From: an uncultured Ruminococcus sp.
GTDB lineage: Bacteria; Bacillota; Clostridia; Oscillospirales; Ruminococcaceae
Direction: 5' to 3'
Length of the DNA: 33,858 bases
Assembly: GCA_900315755.1 (NCBI GenBank)
Contig: ONAI01000014.1
Coordinates: forward strand, 1 to 33,858
A program made the position numbers and the translations under genes. Below are positions 16,357 through 23,751 of the stretch, one piece after another. The notes beneath the pieces are model-generated. The model was not told the DNA's origin and did not search any database. It saw only the letters and a program-made list of their open reading frames with translations. Numbering within the stretch: position 1 is the first letter of the stretch; every line of letters starts with the position of its first letter.

Positions 16357-18624
16357 TTGTGCTATAAACAGATATTCAGAGAACTTGCGGCTCATAAAGC
16401 CCGTTACATCATTCTTATAGTCATACTTGCAATGTCGCTTACGCTTGCCGGTGGAAATATAATGTCATCAAACAGTATCAAGGATGACGTTGACTCCTAC
16501 TTTGAGGAATACAACGCTCAGGACGGTGAATTCAAAACATTCTTCGCCCTTGATGACAAGATCATCGGCGAGCTTGGTACTAAGGGTGTGCAGATCGAGG
16601 AAAAATTCTACGCTGATTACAATTACGGCAGCGACGCTGATATAAGAGTTTACAAGGTGAGAAACGAGATAAGCCGTATCAATGTTACGGAAGGCGTTCT
16701 CCCTGCAAATGCCGGCGAAGTGCTGCTTGAAAGGAAATTTGCAAAGGCAAATTCTGTATCTGTCGGCGATACGATAGAAGCTGCCGGTATAAATCTTACG
16801 GTGTCAGGTCTCGGAACAGTTCCCGACTATATTTCCGTGAAGAAGAATATGTCTGATCTCAAGCCGGATGATGCTGATTTCGGACTTCTGTTTGTTACAT
16901 CGGAGGGCTATGACAAACTCTTTGCGACCGGAAGATCTATACATAATGAGGTATATGAATACTCATACAAGCTTCATGGAGCCATGACTGACGATGGATT
17001 AAAGAAATACCTCAATGATGTTGCTGTTCCGGAAGAATTTGTGGCTTCAAGCATAGACAGTATGCTGATCTCGATAACACCGACTGATGACAACGAGAGG
17101 ATGTCCGCCTACAAGGCAGACCTTGATACAACTCTTTCTGTGTCGATATTTATGGCGATACTCCTTGCTATCCTGATAGCGTTTATAATCTCTGTGTTCA
17201 TGACTCACACCATAGATGAGCAAAGCGCAGAAATAGGAACACTTTATGCTATGGGAGTCCGCCGCAGAGAGATGATGAGACAGTATTTATTGCTTCCGAC
17301 AGCGGTCATTCTTATCGGCGGTATCATAGGAACAGTTTGCGGTTATTTAATGTGCGGCATCTCAGTCGATAACAGCGCCGTGAACTACTCCTATCCGGAC
17401 ATAAGCTCAAAGTTCTATCCGGTATCTATCCTGTTCGGCATAGTTCTTCCTGCGGTATTCGGATTTGCTGTAAACTGGCTGATAATCAGACACAAATTGA
17501 ATTCTCAGCCCCTCGATCTTCTCAGGAAGACAAGGAAAAACGTAAAACCTTCAAGAGTGAAGATAAAGCGTGGCAGCTTCAACAGGATATACCGTATCAG
17601 ACAGCTCCTCAGAGAGAAAGTGGTTTATATCGTATTGTTCGTGGGATGCTTCTATTCGCTTTGTATCCTTGTGTTTGCGTTCACGATGTTCTCCGGACTT
17701 AATAACTACACTGAAAACTGTACAGGCGATGTAAAGTGGAGCTATATGTACAGCCTGAACAGTATGCCGGAAAGCGTTCCGGAGAATGCTGAAAAAGCAG
17801 TAGTCAAGACAGTGGCTTCAAATAATGTTTACTCAGGAAAGGATCATGACCTGACACTTATAGGAGTAAACTCCGAAAGCAGATACTTTGATCTCTGCGG
17901 TGAGTGCTCAGAGAATGAGGTCATAATATCAGACTGCGCCGCAAGGAAGTTTGATTGGTCCGAGGGTGACAGCGTTGAACTCATAAACAAGAAAGATGAC
18001 AGCAAGAGCAGCTTCAAGGTAAAGAGGATAGTTGACTATTCCGCCTCTCTGCTGATATTCATGCCGGAGAAAAACGTCCGCAGCATTTACGGATTCAGCG
18101 ACGGCTTCTTTAATACCCTTCTATCCGATGAGAAGCTGGAAAGCCTCGATGTAAGGTACGTTCAGAGCGTTACAAAGCGTGATGATATACAAAAGGCTGC
18201 CGACAATCTCCTTGAAAGTATGTGGTCAACCATATGGGTGTCACTTGGCGGTGCGGTAGTAGTATTCATTGCCGTACTCTACCTGCTGCTCAAGCACGTT
18301 ATAGACAAGTCTTCCTTTGCGCTCTCGCTTATGAGGATATTCGGTTACAGAGACAGGGAGGTCAACAGGATATTTGTTGATTCAAACCTTCTGATAGTCG
18401 AAGTCGCTGCACTGTTGGCAGTAATTGTCGGAAAGCCTGTTATCGACGGCTTCTATCCTACGCTTATTACCGACATCGAGCTGGGACTTGATTTCACGTT
18501 CAAGCCTGTGATATACGTTATCATCGCAGCGGTCATCATCTTATCCTATTTTGCTTCCACATACCTTCTGAAACGAAAGCTCAGAAAAGCTGATTTTACA
18601 GAAGTGCTGAAAGAGAGGGACTAA
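16357..18624 (+). CDS. FtsX-like ABC transporter permease
   Basis: 755 aa from TTG 16357 (GGAG 10 bases upstream). One N-terminal membrane helix (RYIILIVILAMSLTLAGG), an extracellular domain of about 220 residues, then a three-helix FtsX block at about 265-390 (FMAILLAILIAFIISVFM ... HTIDEQSAEIGTLYAMGVRRREMMRQYL). After a cytoplasmic basic stretch, a second half repeats this layout: helix at about 425-445, extracellular domain, then a terminal three-helix FtsX block with ALSLMRIFGYRDREVNRIF. The EIGTLYAMGVRRREM motif is the classical FtsX/MacB_PCD coupling segment. Partner of the ATPase just upstream. Likely role is export of, or protection from, the operon's product. Confidence 0.9.
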   Translation: MCYKQIFRELAAHKARYIILIVILAMSLTLAGGNIMSSNSIKDDVDSYFEEYNAQDGEFKTFFALDDKIIGELGTKGVQIEEKFYADYNYGSDADIRVYKVRNEISRINVTEGVLPANAGEVLLERKFAKANSVSVGDTIEAAGINLTVSGLGTVPDYISVKKNMSDLKPDDADFGLLFVTSEGYDKLFATGRSIHNEVYEYSYKLHGAMTDDGLKKYLNDVAVPEEFVASSIDSMLISITPTDDNERMSAYKADLDTTLSVSIFMAILLAILIAFIISVFMTHTIDEQSAEIGTLYAMGVRRREMMRQYLLLPTAVILIGGIIGTVCGYLMCGISVDNSAVNYSYPDISSKFYPVSILFGIVLPAVFGFAVNWLIIRHKLNSQPLDLLRKTRKNVKPSRVKIKRGSFNRIYRIRQLLREKVVYIVLFVGCFYSLCILVFAFTMFSGLNNYTENCTGDVKWSYMYSLNSMPESVPENAEKAVVKTVASNNVYSGKDHDLTLIGVNSESRYFDLCGECSENEVIISDCAARKFDWSEGDSVELINKKDDSKSSFKVKRIVDYSASLLIFMPEKNVRSIYGFSDGFFNTLLSDEKLESLDVRYVQSVTKRDDIQKAADNLLESMWSTIWVSLGGAVVVFIAVLYLLLKHVIDKSSFALSLMRIFGYRDREVNRIFVDSNLLIVEVAALLAVIVGKPVIDGFYPTLITDIELGLDFTFKPVIYVIIAAVIILSYFASTYLLKRKLRKADFTEVLKERD

Positions 18625-18628
18625 GCCT

Positions 18629-19492
18629 ATGGAAAAGAAATTCGTTGTTGTCGGTTCGGGAAAGCTTGCCGTGCAGATAGCGGAATATCTTATCGCTCAG
18701 GGACTGAAAACAGCAGTCTATGAGAAGGCTATCTCCGGAGTATCCTCCGTTGAGGAGCTTTGCGGAAGAAAGAATATCCCTTATCACGCTATGAATGACA
18801 AAACTATGACCGCACGTCTTATGCGAGATCTCGGACGCTATTCCCTGAAAGTGATAAGCGCTGTGAATACCTATATATTTCCGCGTGAAGTAATACAGCA
18901 TAAGAACTTTACCGGTATCAACTACCACAATGCGCTCCTCCCTCATCACAGGGGAATGAATGCCGAAGCATGGGCTATATTTGATATGGACAAGTACACA
19001 GGTATCACATGGCACAAGATACTTCCGGAGATAGACTGCGGTGAGATAATTGTCCAGAAGAAAATTAAAATAGACGATTCACTGAACTCGTTGAAGCTGT
19101 TAAAGCAGCAGACAGCTCTCGCTTATACTTCGTTCCTTGATTTTGCTCCGGCTTTCATTGCCGGCGATGACCTTGCCATGAAGTGTCAGCCGCCGTCTGA
19201 CGAGCATATCCACCTCATCAGGGAAGTGCCGAACAACGGCTATCTGAGCAAGAAATGGGATCTTGACCGCTCCTCGGCTTTCCTGAGAGCTATGGACTAC
19301 GGCAAGCTCGATACGCTCAGCCGTCCGATGATAAGGCTTGATTCCAAAACCTATGTGTGGGACAGATACAAGATAGTTGAAAGCCAGCCGACCGATAAGG
19401 ATTTCGTAGGCTTTGATGAGGGAAACATAATAATCGCCAAGAAAAACTGCACAAAGAAAATATATCTCATAAATGCCCGCAGACAGGGCTGA
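18629..19492 (+). CDS. Free-standing N-formyltransferase (Fmt/NRPS F-domain-like)
   Basis: 287 aa. The catalytic signature is complete: N98, H100 in INYHNALLPHHRGMNAEAW and D136 in TWHKILPEIDCGEI. The spacing equals that of E. coli Fmt (N108, H110, D146). The RGMNAEAWAIF variant (Asn-Ala instead of Pro) resembles the formylation domains of NRPSs such as the one starting linear gramicidin. A C-terminal region of about 90 aa is present but does not look like Fmt's tRNA-binding OB fold. It would transfer formyl from 10-formyl-tetrahydrofolate to an amine, here perhaps an aminoacyl group on a carrier. Neighbour of the amino acid:[carrier protein] ligase, which could supply that amine. A housekeeping fmt would normally sit beside def or rsmB, not here. 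Confidence 0.85.
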   Translation: MEKKFVVVGSGKLAVQIAEYLIAQGLKTAVYEKAISGVSSVEELCGRKNIPYHAMNDKTMTARLMRDLGRYSLKVISAVNTYIFPREVIQHKNFTGINYHNALLPHHRGMNAEAWAIFDMDKYTGITWHKILPEIDCGEIIVQKKIKIDDSLNSLKLLKQQTALAYTSFLDFAPAFIAGDDLAMKCQPPSDEHIHLIREVPNNGYLSKKWDLDRSSAFLRAMDYGKLDTLSRPMIRLDSKTYVWDRYKIVESQPTDKDFVGFDEGNIIIAKKNCTKKIYLINARRQG

Positions 19493-19504
19493 AAGGACTA
19501 AACG

Positions 19505-20701
19505 ATGAACACTTATAACTACACACTTGAAGCTATTCCCGAAAGCGACCGCGTATTCTTCACGGATATGCTCTCCTATATTTCGGAATACGTCAAGGAG
19601 ATACACAGAAACGGCGACAGCGTTGAGATACTCTATGAGGGAACTGACGAGGCATCAATAAAAAACAGCGTTGAAGAGCTTGTTGGTATGATAAACGTCA
19701 AGCTCAAAAAAATGGATGATAAAGTGAAGATAAAGACTCTTGTCGATCATACCGACCGCAGCGTTATTAATAATGCAGATATTTTCGCAGATATGCTTGA
19801 AAAGAAGATAATCACAAAAATAAGCAGCGGAGCTTACGCATACAGCGGCATATATTTTAAAGTTTTCAAGTATTTCTGCCGTAAAGTCGAGGAGCAGGCG
19901 GACGTTCTCTTCCCTGAGCTCGAAAAGACTGATTTTCATGTGCCGGTGCTCACTCCTGTTGAGGATTATGAAGAGGGCAAATACTTTGAGACCTTTCCTC
20001 ACCATATCATGTTCCAGACTACAATGAAAAATGATCTAAGCGTTATCGACAGATTCGCTAAGAACGGTGCAAAGGATGCTTCTATTTTCAATGAGATAAA
20101 AGCTCCTGCAAATGTTCTGAGGACTGCCGCCTGCGTACCGGTATATCCCTCACTGAGAGATTCTTCGATACCTGATAAAGCACCGGTATGCGTGAAGGTA
20201 TCCGGAAAGTGTTTCCGCAACGAGGGCGCAAACGTCACAGAACTCGCACGTCTCAACGAATTCTATATGAAGGAATATGTCTTTGTGGGTACTCCGGAGC
20301 AATCCAAGAACTACATTGAAAAAGCTTCAGCTTTATGGGAATTCTGGATGGACGTTTTCGGACTTAACTGCAAGATAGAAACTGCCAATGATTCATTCTT
20401 TGCAAGCAATTACAAGAAGCTCCAGCTTTTCCAGATAATCGGCGATTCCAAGCGAGAATTCAAGTGCCTTATTCCCGGAAGCGGCAGCTATATCTCATGC
20501 AGCTCAGCTAATTTCCACCGCACTCATTTCACAAAGGTGTACAACATCCGAACAGCTGAGACTGACGCTTACTGCCACAGCTCCTGCTTTGCATTCGGTA
20601 TCGAGAGACTTGCTTACGCTCTTCTCTCTCAGAAAGGACTTGACATTACAAAATGGGATGAGCAGACAAGAGCAGAGATCAGCAAATATATTGATCTGTG
20701 A
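19505..20701 (+). CDS. Amino acid:[carrier protein] ligase (SerRS-like class II aaRS homologue)
   Basis: 398 aa. The C-terminal two thirds have the class II synthetase core of the methanogen-SerRS-like family that charges carrier proteins: motif 2 region GKCFRNEGANVTELARLNEFYMKEYVF and motif 3 HSSCFAFGIERLAYAL. The three zinc ligands of the family are in place: Cys210 (RTAACVPVYPSL), Glu257 and Cys361 (SSCFAFG), at spacings (47 and 151) close to those I recall for the Bradyrhizobium enzyme (Cys131, Glu176, Cys279). There is no N-terminal tRNA-binding coiled coil. Instead about 100 residues of mixed sequence, somewhat longer than family norm, precede the core. Members adenylate small amino acids (glycine, alanine) and move them to phosphopantetheine rather than tRNA. 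Here it likely loads one of the three carriers in the operon; ATG 19505 follows AAAGGA. Confidence 0.88.
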   Translation: MNTYNYTLEAIPESDRVFFTDMLSYISEYVKEIHRNGDSVEILYEGTDEASIKNSVEELVGMINVKLKKMDDKVKIKTLVDHTDRSVINNADIFADMLEKKIITKISSGAYAYSGIYFKVFKYFCRKVEEQADVLFPELEKTDFHVPVLTPVEDYEEGKYFETFPHHIMFQTTMKNDLSVIDRFAKNGAKDASIFNEIKAPANVLRTAACVPVYPSLRDSSIPDKAPVCVKVSGKCFRNEGANVTELARLNEFYMKEYVFVGTPEQSKNYIEKASALWEFWMDVFGLNCKIETANDSFFASNYKKLQLFQIIGDSKREFKCLIPGSGSYISCSSANFHRTHFTKVYNIRTAETDAYCHSSCFAFGIERLAYALLSQKGLDITKWDEQTRAEISKYIDL

Positions 20702-20709
20702 GGTACAGT

Positions 20710-21741
20710 ATGAAGAAAAATCTATTGCTTGATTTTGGCGTAAGACGCTGTTCGCACTGTATAATGCCGGAGGTCAAAGGTCACAACGATCTTGACGAAA
20801 ACGGTCTGTGCTCGCTTTGCCGCAAGGAGCTTATACTTCCTGACACGGACAAGCAGGCACAGTTCAATGATATGTCGTCTGAGCGCAAAAAGGAGATATT
20901 CCTCAAAAAAATGCAGCGCTTTAAAACAGACGGCGAATACGACTGCCTTGTTGCTGTATCAGGCGGTAAGGACAGCATAATGACGCTCTATATTGCTCAT
21001 GAAATGGGACTGCGTCCGCTTGCACTCTTCATTGATAACGGATTTGCCTTGCCGGAGATGTACGAAAACATCCGCAGTGCCGCAGATAAGCTCGGAATAG
21101 AGTGGCTCACATACCGTACAAATCGTATGAAAGCGCTGTTCAGTCATCTTCTGAAAAGCCGGAAAAATATCTATTACTGCCGCGTATGCCACATAATCCT
21201 CGAAAGCACTATCAAGGACATCTGCAAAAAATACGGCATAAGACTGATACTCGGCGGCTACACAAAGGGGCAGTCCTATCTCAAGCAGGAGGCTCTTTCG
21301 TGGATATTTGAAGAATCCGACCGCAACACTCTCGATGTTATACGTTCCGTTCCTGAGCTGCAATATCTTGAAGAGATGTTTGCCGATCCGATAAAGTATT
21401 CAATTAAGAATTACCGCGAGATCGTGCAGATATCGCCTTTCAAATACCTTGATTACGATGAGGACAGGATAATTGCCGAGATACATGAAAAACTCGGATT
21501 CAGACTGCCTCAGCACAGCTGGCCTGCACATTCCACAAACTGCTCGTTCAATTATGTATCGCAGTATCTTGCAGTAAGGCAGTTCGGCTACTCACAGCAT
21601 GAGACTGAATTCAGCGATCTTGTACGTTCCGGAGAGATGTCGCGCGAACGTGCTGAGGAACTCATAAATACGCCAATAACTGACGATGATCTGTCAGTAC
21701 CGCTTTCACAGCTTGGACTGACTAAAAATGAAATTATCTAA
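20710..21741 (+). CDS. PP-loop ATPase of the N-acetyl sugar amidotransferase/thioamide-synthetase (AANH) superfamily
   Basis: 343 aa from ATG 20710 (GAGG upstream); an in-frame GTG at 20698, overlapping the previous stop, would add four residues. The N-terminus holds a zinc-ribbon-like pair: RRCSHC (C14, C17) and GLCSLC (C34, C37), as in WbpG/PseA-type sugar amidotransferases. The PP-loop is AVSGGKDSIMTLY (S84-S89). A further pair, YYCRVCH (C157, C160), follows. This fold adenylates a carbonyl or amide oxygen so that N or S can replace it. The sugar enzymes take ammonia from a HisH-like glutaminase, but none is encoded here, and no sugar genes are near. In this context, amidation or thioamidation of a tethered intermediate is plausible. 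Substrate and nucleophile are unknown. Confidence 0.8.
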   Translation: MKKNLLLDFGVRRCSHCIMPEVKGHNDLDENGLCSLCRKELILPDTDKQAQFNDMSSERKKEIFLKKMQRFKTDGEYDCLVAVSGGKDSIMTLYIAHEMGLRPLALFIDNGFALPEMYENIRSAADKLGIEWLTYRTNRMKALFSHLLKSRKNIYYCRVCHIILESTIKDICKKYGIRLILGGYTKGQSYLKQEALSWIFEESDRNTLDVIRSVPELQYLEEMFADPIKYSIKNYREIVQISPFKYLDYDEDRIIAEIHEKLGFRLPQHSWPAHSTNCSFNYVSQYLAVRQFGYSQHETEFSDLVRSGEMSRERAEELINTPITDDDLSVPLSQLGLTKNEII

Positions 21742-21755
21742 GGAGGAGAATATCA

Positions 21756-21992
21756 ATGAAAGATAAAATCAGAGAAATACTTCTCGCCAACATAGATGAA
21801 CTTGACGGAGTTGATATAACAGATGACCTCGAACTCATTACCGGAGGCTATATTGATTCCTTTGACATTATAGGTCTTATTTCCGAATTTGAGGACGCTT
21901 TTGATATTTCTATCCCGCTTGAAGATCTTGAGGTCGGACAGTTTGACACAGTGAACAGCATTGAAAATGTTATCAGAAAATTTCAGAACTAA
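21756..21992 (+). CDS. Stand-alone carrier protein 2 (ACP/DltC-like)
   Basis: 78 aa, very acidic, preceded by AGGAGGAG. Sequence starts KDKIREILLANIDELDGV; phosphopantetheine Ser35 lies in GGYIDSFDIIGLISEFEDAF, followed by a typical ISIPLEDLEVGQFDTVNSIENVI helix. GYIDSFD-I is more like DltC/single ACPs than like NRPS PCP domains. It sits 14 bases behind the PP-loop gene and 14 bases ahead of the KAS III-like gene, so it probably presents the substrate of one or both. Confidence 0.92.
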   Translation: MKDKIREILLANIDELDGVDITDDLELITGGYIDSFDIIGLISEFEDAFDISIPLEDLEVGQFDTVNSIENVIRKFQN

Positions 21993-22006
21993 GAAAGGAT
22001 TATACT

Positions 22007-23041
22007 ATGAAAAAAGCTAAGATACTCAGCGTTGGAAGATATATGCCTGAGAGGGTAGTCACTTCGGAAGAAGTCGAGGAAATGGCACATTTCTCGAAAT
22101 TCGGGGTCAGATCCGGGCTTACAAAAATGCTCACAGGCTGTGAGACAAGGCATTTTGCAGCCGATGGAGAATACTGCTCCGACATTGCCGCTAAAGCAGG
22201 TCTGGACGCGCTCAAACGTGCCGGAGTAGAGCCGTCTGAGATAGATGCTCTGTTATTCTGCTCAGTAACTCACGATTTTGCTGAGCCTGCGACTGCTAAT
22301 GTAGTGGCAGACAAAATAGGAGTAAGGAATGCCTTTGTTTTCGATATAAAGAATGCCTGCAATGCGTTTCTCAGCGGAGTTGATGTTGCTGACAGTCTCA
22401 TCAAGACCGGCAAGGCAGAAACTGTACTTGTGGTTTCCGGTGAAGCTTTCTCCCGCTGGATGAAATTCGATTACGACAACAAGGCTGAGCTTATGGAAAG
22501 AGCTCCGGTTGCGCTTTCTCTCGGAGACGGCGGCGGTGCGTTCCTTCTTCGTGCATCAGATGATCAGGAGCGCGGTATAAACAAGTCCTATTTCCACACA
22601 TACTCCGATCTCTGGAACCATAATGTCGTATGGGGCGGAGGCGTTATGTACCCTCACGCTTCGGATAAGCTCTATGTTCCCGGAACTACTAAGGGTATCG
22701 CTGACAAGCAGAAGGAGATATATGCCGGAATACTTCCAAAGATAAAGGATATTTTCGGTATGACCTTTGCCGATGCCGATGTCATTATCCCAACTCAGGT
22801 AGCTAAATGGGTAGTCTATAATGTTGCTGATATGTTCTCGGCGCAGATGGGACTTCCTGCATCTGATTTCGTGAAGAAGATAGTTTCAGTAGTTGACAAA
22901 TACGGCAATGTCGGTTCAAGCAATGTGCCTATCGCTGCTTATGAAGCTATTGAAAACGGAATGGTAAAAGAAGGCTCAAAGACCTTCTGTATCAGTGTAG
23001 GAGTAGGAATCAGCGAAGGCATAATGTCTGCCACATTCTGA
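22007..23041 (+). CDS. KAS III (FabH)-like enzyme lacking the catalytic His
   Basis: 344 aa thiolase-fold protein. Cys118 in the nucleophile loop DIKNACNAFLSG is intact, as are the GDGGGAFLL segment and Asn301 in DKYGNVGSSNVPIA. The third residue is not: FabH has VPHQANRR, this protein has IIPTQVAKWVV with Thr263 where His belongs. His and Asn drive malonyl decarboxylation in KAS III, so the classical condensation is doubtful. Related proteins with altered active sites act as acyltransferases making C-O or C-N bonds or self-loaded acyl shuttles. Here it may accept an acyl group from one carrier on Cys118 and pass it to another nucleophile. It lies between carrier 2 and thioesterase 2 with near-zero spacing. 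Not the housekeeping FabH, which would sit in a fab operon. Confidence 0.88.
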   Translation: MKKAKILSVGRYMPERVVTSEEVEEMAHFSKFGVRSGLTKMLTGCETRHFAADGEYCSDIAAKAGLDALKRAGVEPSEIDALLFCSVTHDFAEPATANVVADKIGVRNAFVFDIKNACNAFLSGVDVADSLIKTGKAETVLVVSGEAFSRWMKFDYDNKAELMERAPVALSLGDGGGAFLLRASDDQERGINKSYFHTYSDLWNHNVVWGGGVMYPHASDKLYVPGTTKGIADKQKEIYAGILPKIKDIFGMTFADADVIIPTQVAKWVVYNVADMFSAQMGLPASDFVKKIVSVVDKYGNVGSSNVPIAAYEAIENGMVKEGSKTFCISVGVGISEGIMSATF

Positions 23042-23042
23042 T

Positions 23043-23750
23043 ATGAAGCTGATATGTTTTCCCCATGCAGGCGGCTTTGCTTCATACTATAATTTCATTT
23101 CCGGCTATGAGTTTTCGAGCATTGATGAGGTGCTTGTCTATGAATATGCCGGACGTTCCACTCGTTACAGAGAACCGCCTGCCAGAACCTTTGATGAGTG
23201 TATCGCTCAGGCTTACGATTATGTATCAAATGCGGTAGAAGAGGACGAGGAATACGCTCTTTTCGGGCACAGTATGGGAGCTTTTACGGCTTATGAGACA
23301 GCCTGCCGTATGACTGACTGCGGCAGACCTCCTGCGATAGTGATACTTTCGGGGCAGAAACCGGTTCGTGATGTTGAGAAGAGCTATTATACGGATTCTC
23401 CGGATGTTGCATTCCCGATGATAGAAAAGCTGGGAGGATTGCCGGATTATATCAGAGAGCACAGGGAACTGATGAAGAACTTTTTTGCGCTGACACTGAG
23501 CGATTTCAGGCTTCTCAGCAGCTATACGCCTACAACGTCTCATCCGCTCGGAAAGCTGCCGCTTGGGATCCTGCTGTGCGGTACAGACGATTTTGAGCTG
23601 AAAGGTCATGACTTTGAAAAGTGGGGATATGAATTTGATGATTTCCTCGGTGTGAGATATTTTGAGGGAGACCATTTCTACCTGAAAAACTATCGCATGG
23701 AGGTTTGCAGGATAATAGACGAACTTATCACAGAGAAAGTGAGGACGTAA
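23043..23750 (+). CDS. Type II thioesterase (Ser type)
   Basis: 235 aa, normal TEII length. ICFPHAGGFASYYNFI at the N-terminus, nucleophile FGHSMGAF with Ser77, acid CGTDDFELKG and His in EGDHFYL. This is the editing thioesterase type that frees carriers from wrong or stalled acyl groups. It begins one base after the stop of the KAS III-like gene. With the Cys-type thioesterase at the operon's start, the pathway has two of these enzymes; the Ser enzyme is the likelier proofreader, or the releasing hydrolase. Confidence 0.92.
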   Translation: MKLICFPHAGGFASYYNFISGYEFSSIDEVLVYEYAGRSTRYREPPARTFDECIAQAYDYVSNAVEEDEEYALFGHSMGAFTAYETACRMTDCGRPPAIVILSGQKPVRDVEKSYYTDSPDVAFPMIEKLGGLPDYIREHRELMKNFFALTLSDFRLLSSYTPTTSHPLGKLPLGILLCGTDDFELKGHDFEKWGYEFDDFLGVRYFEGDHFYLKNYRMEVCRIIDELITEKVRT

Positions 23751-23751
23751 T

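Noticed and set aside
18629..19492. Housekeeping methionyl-tRNA formyltransferase
   Set aside because: Lies in the biosynthetic operon, not with def/rsmB, and seems to lack the Fmt C-terminal tRNA-binding domain.
19505..20701. Housekeeping seryl-tRNA synthetase
   Set aside because: No N-terminal tRNA-binding coiled coil; zinc-ligand pattern and operon context fit the carrier-protein ligases.
20710..21741. Sugar amidotransferase of LPS/flagellin glycan synthesis
   Set aside because: No HisH-like partner and no sugar-nucleotide genes nearby; kept only as family name.
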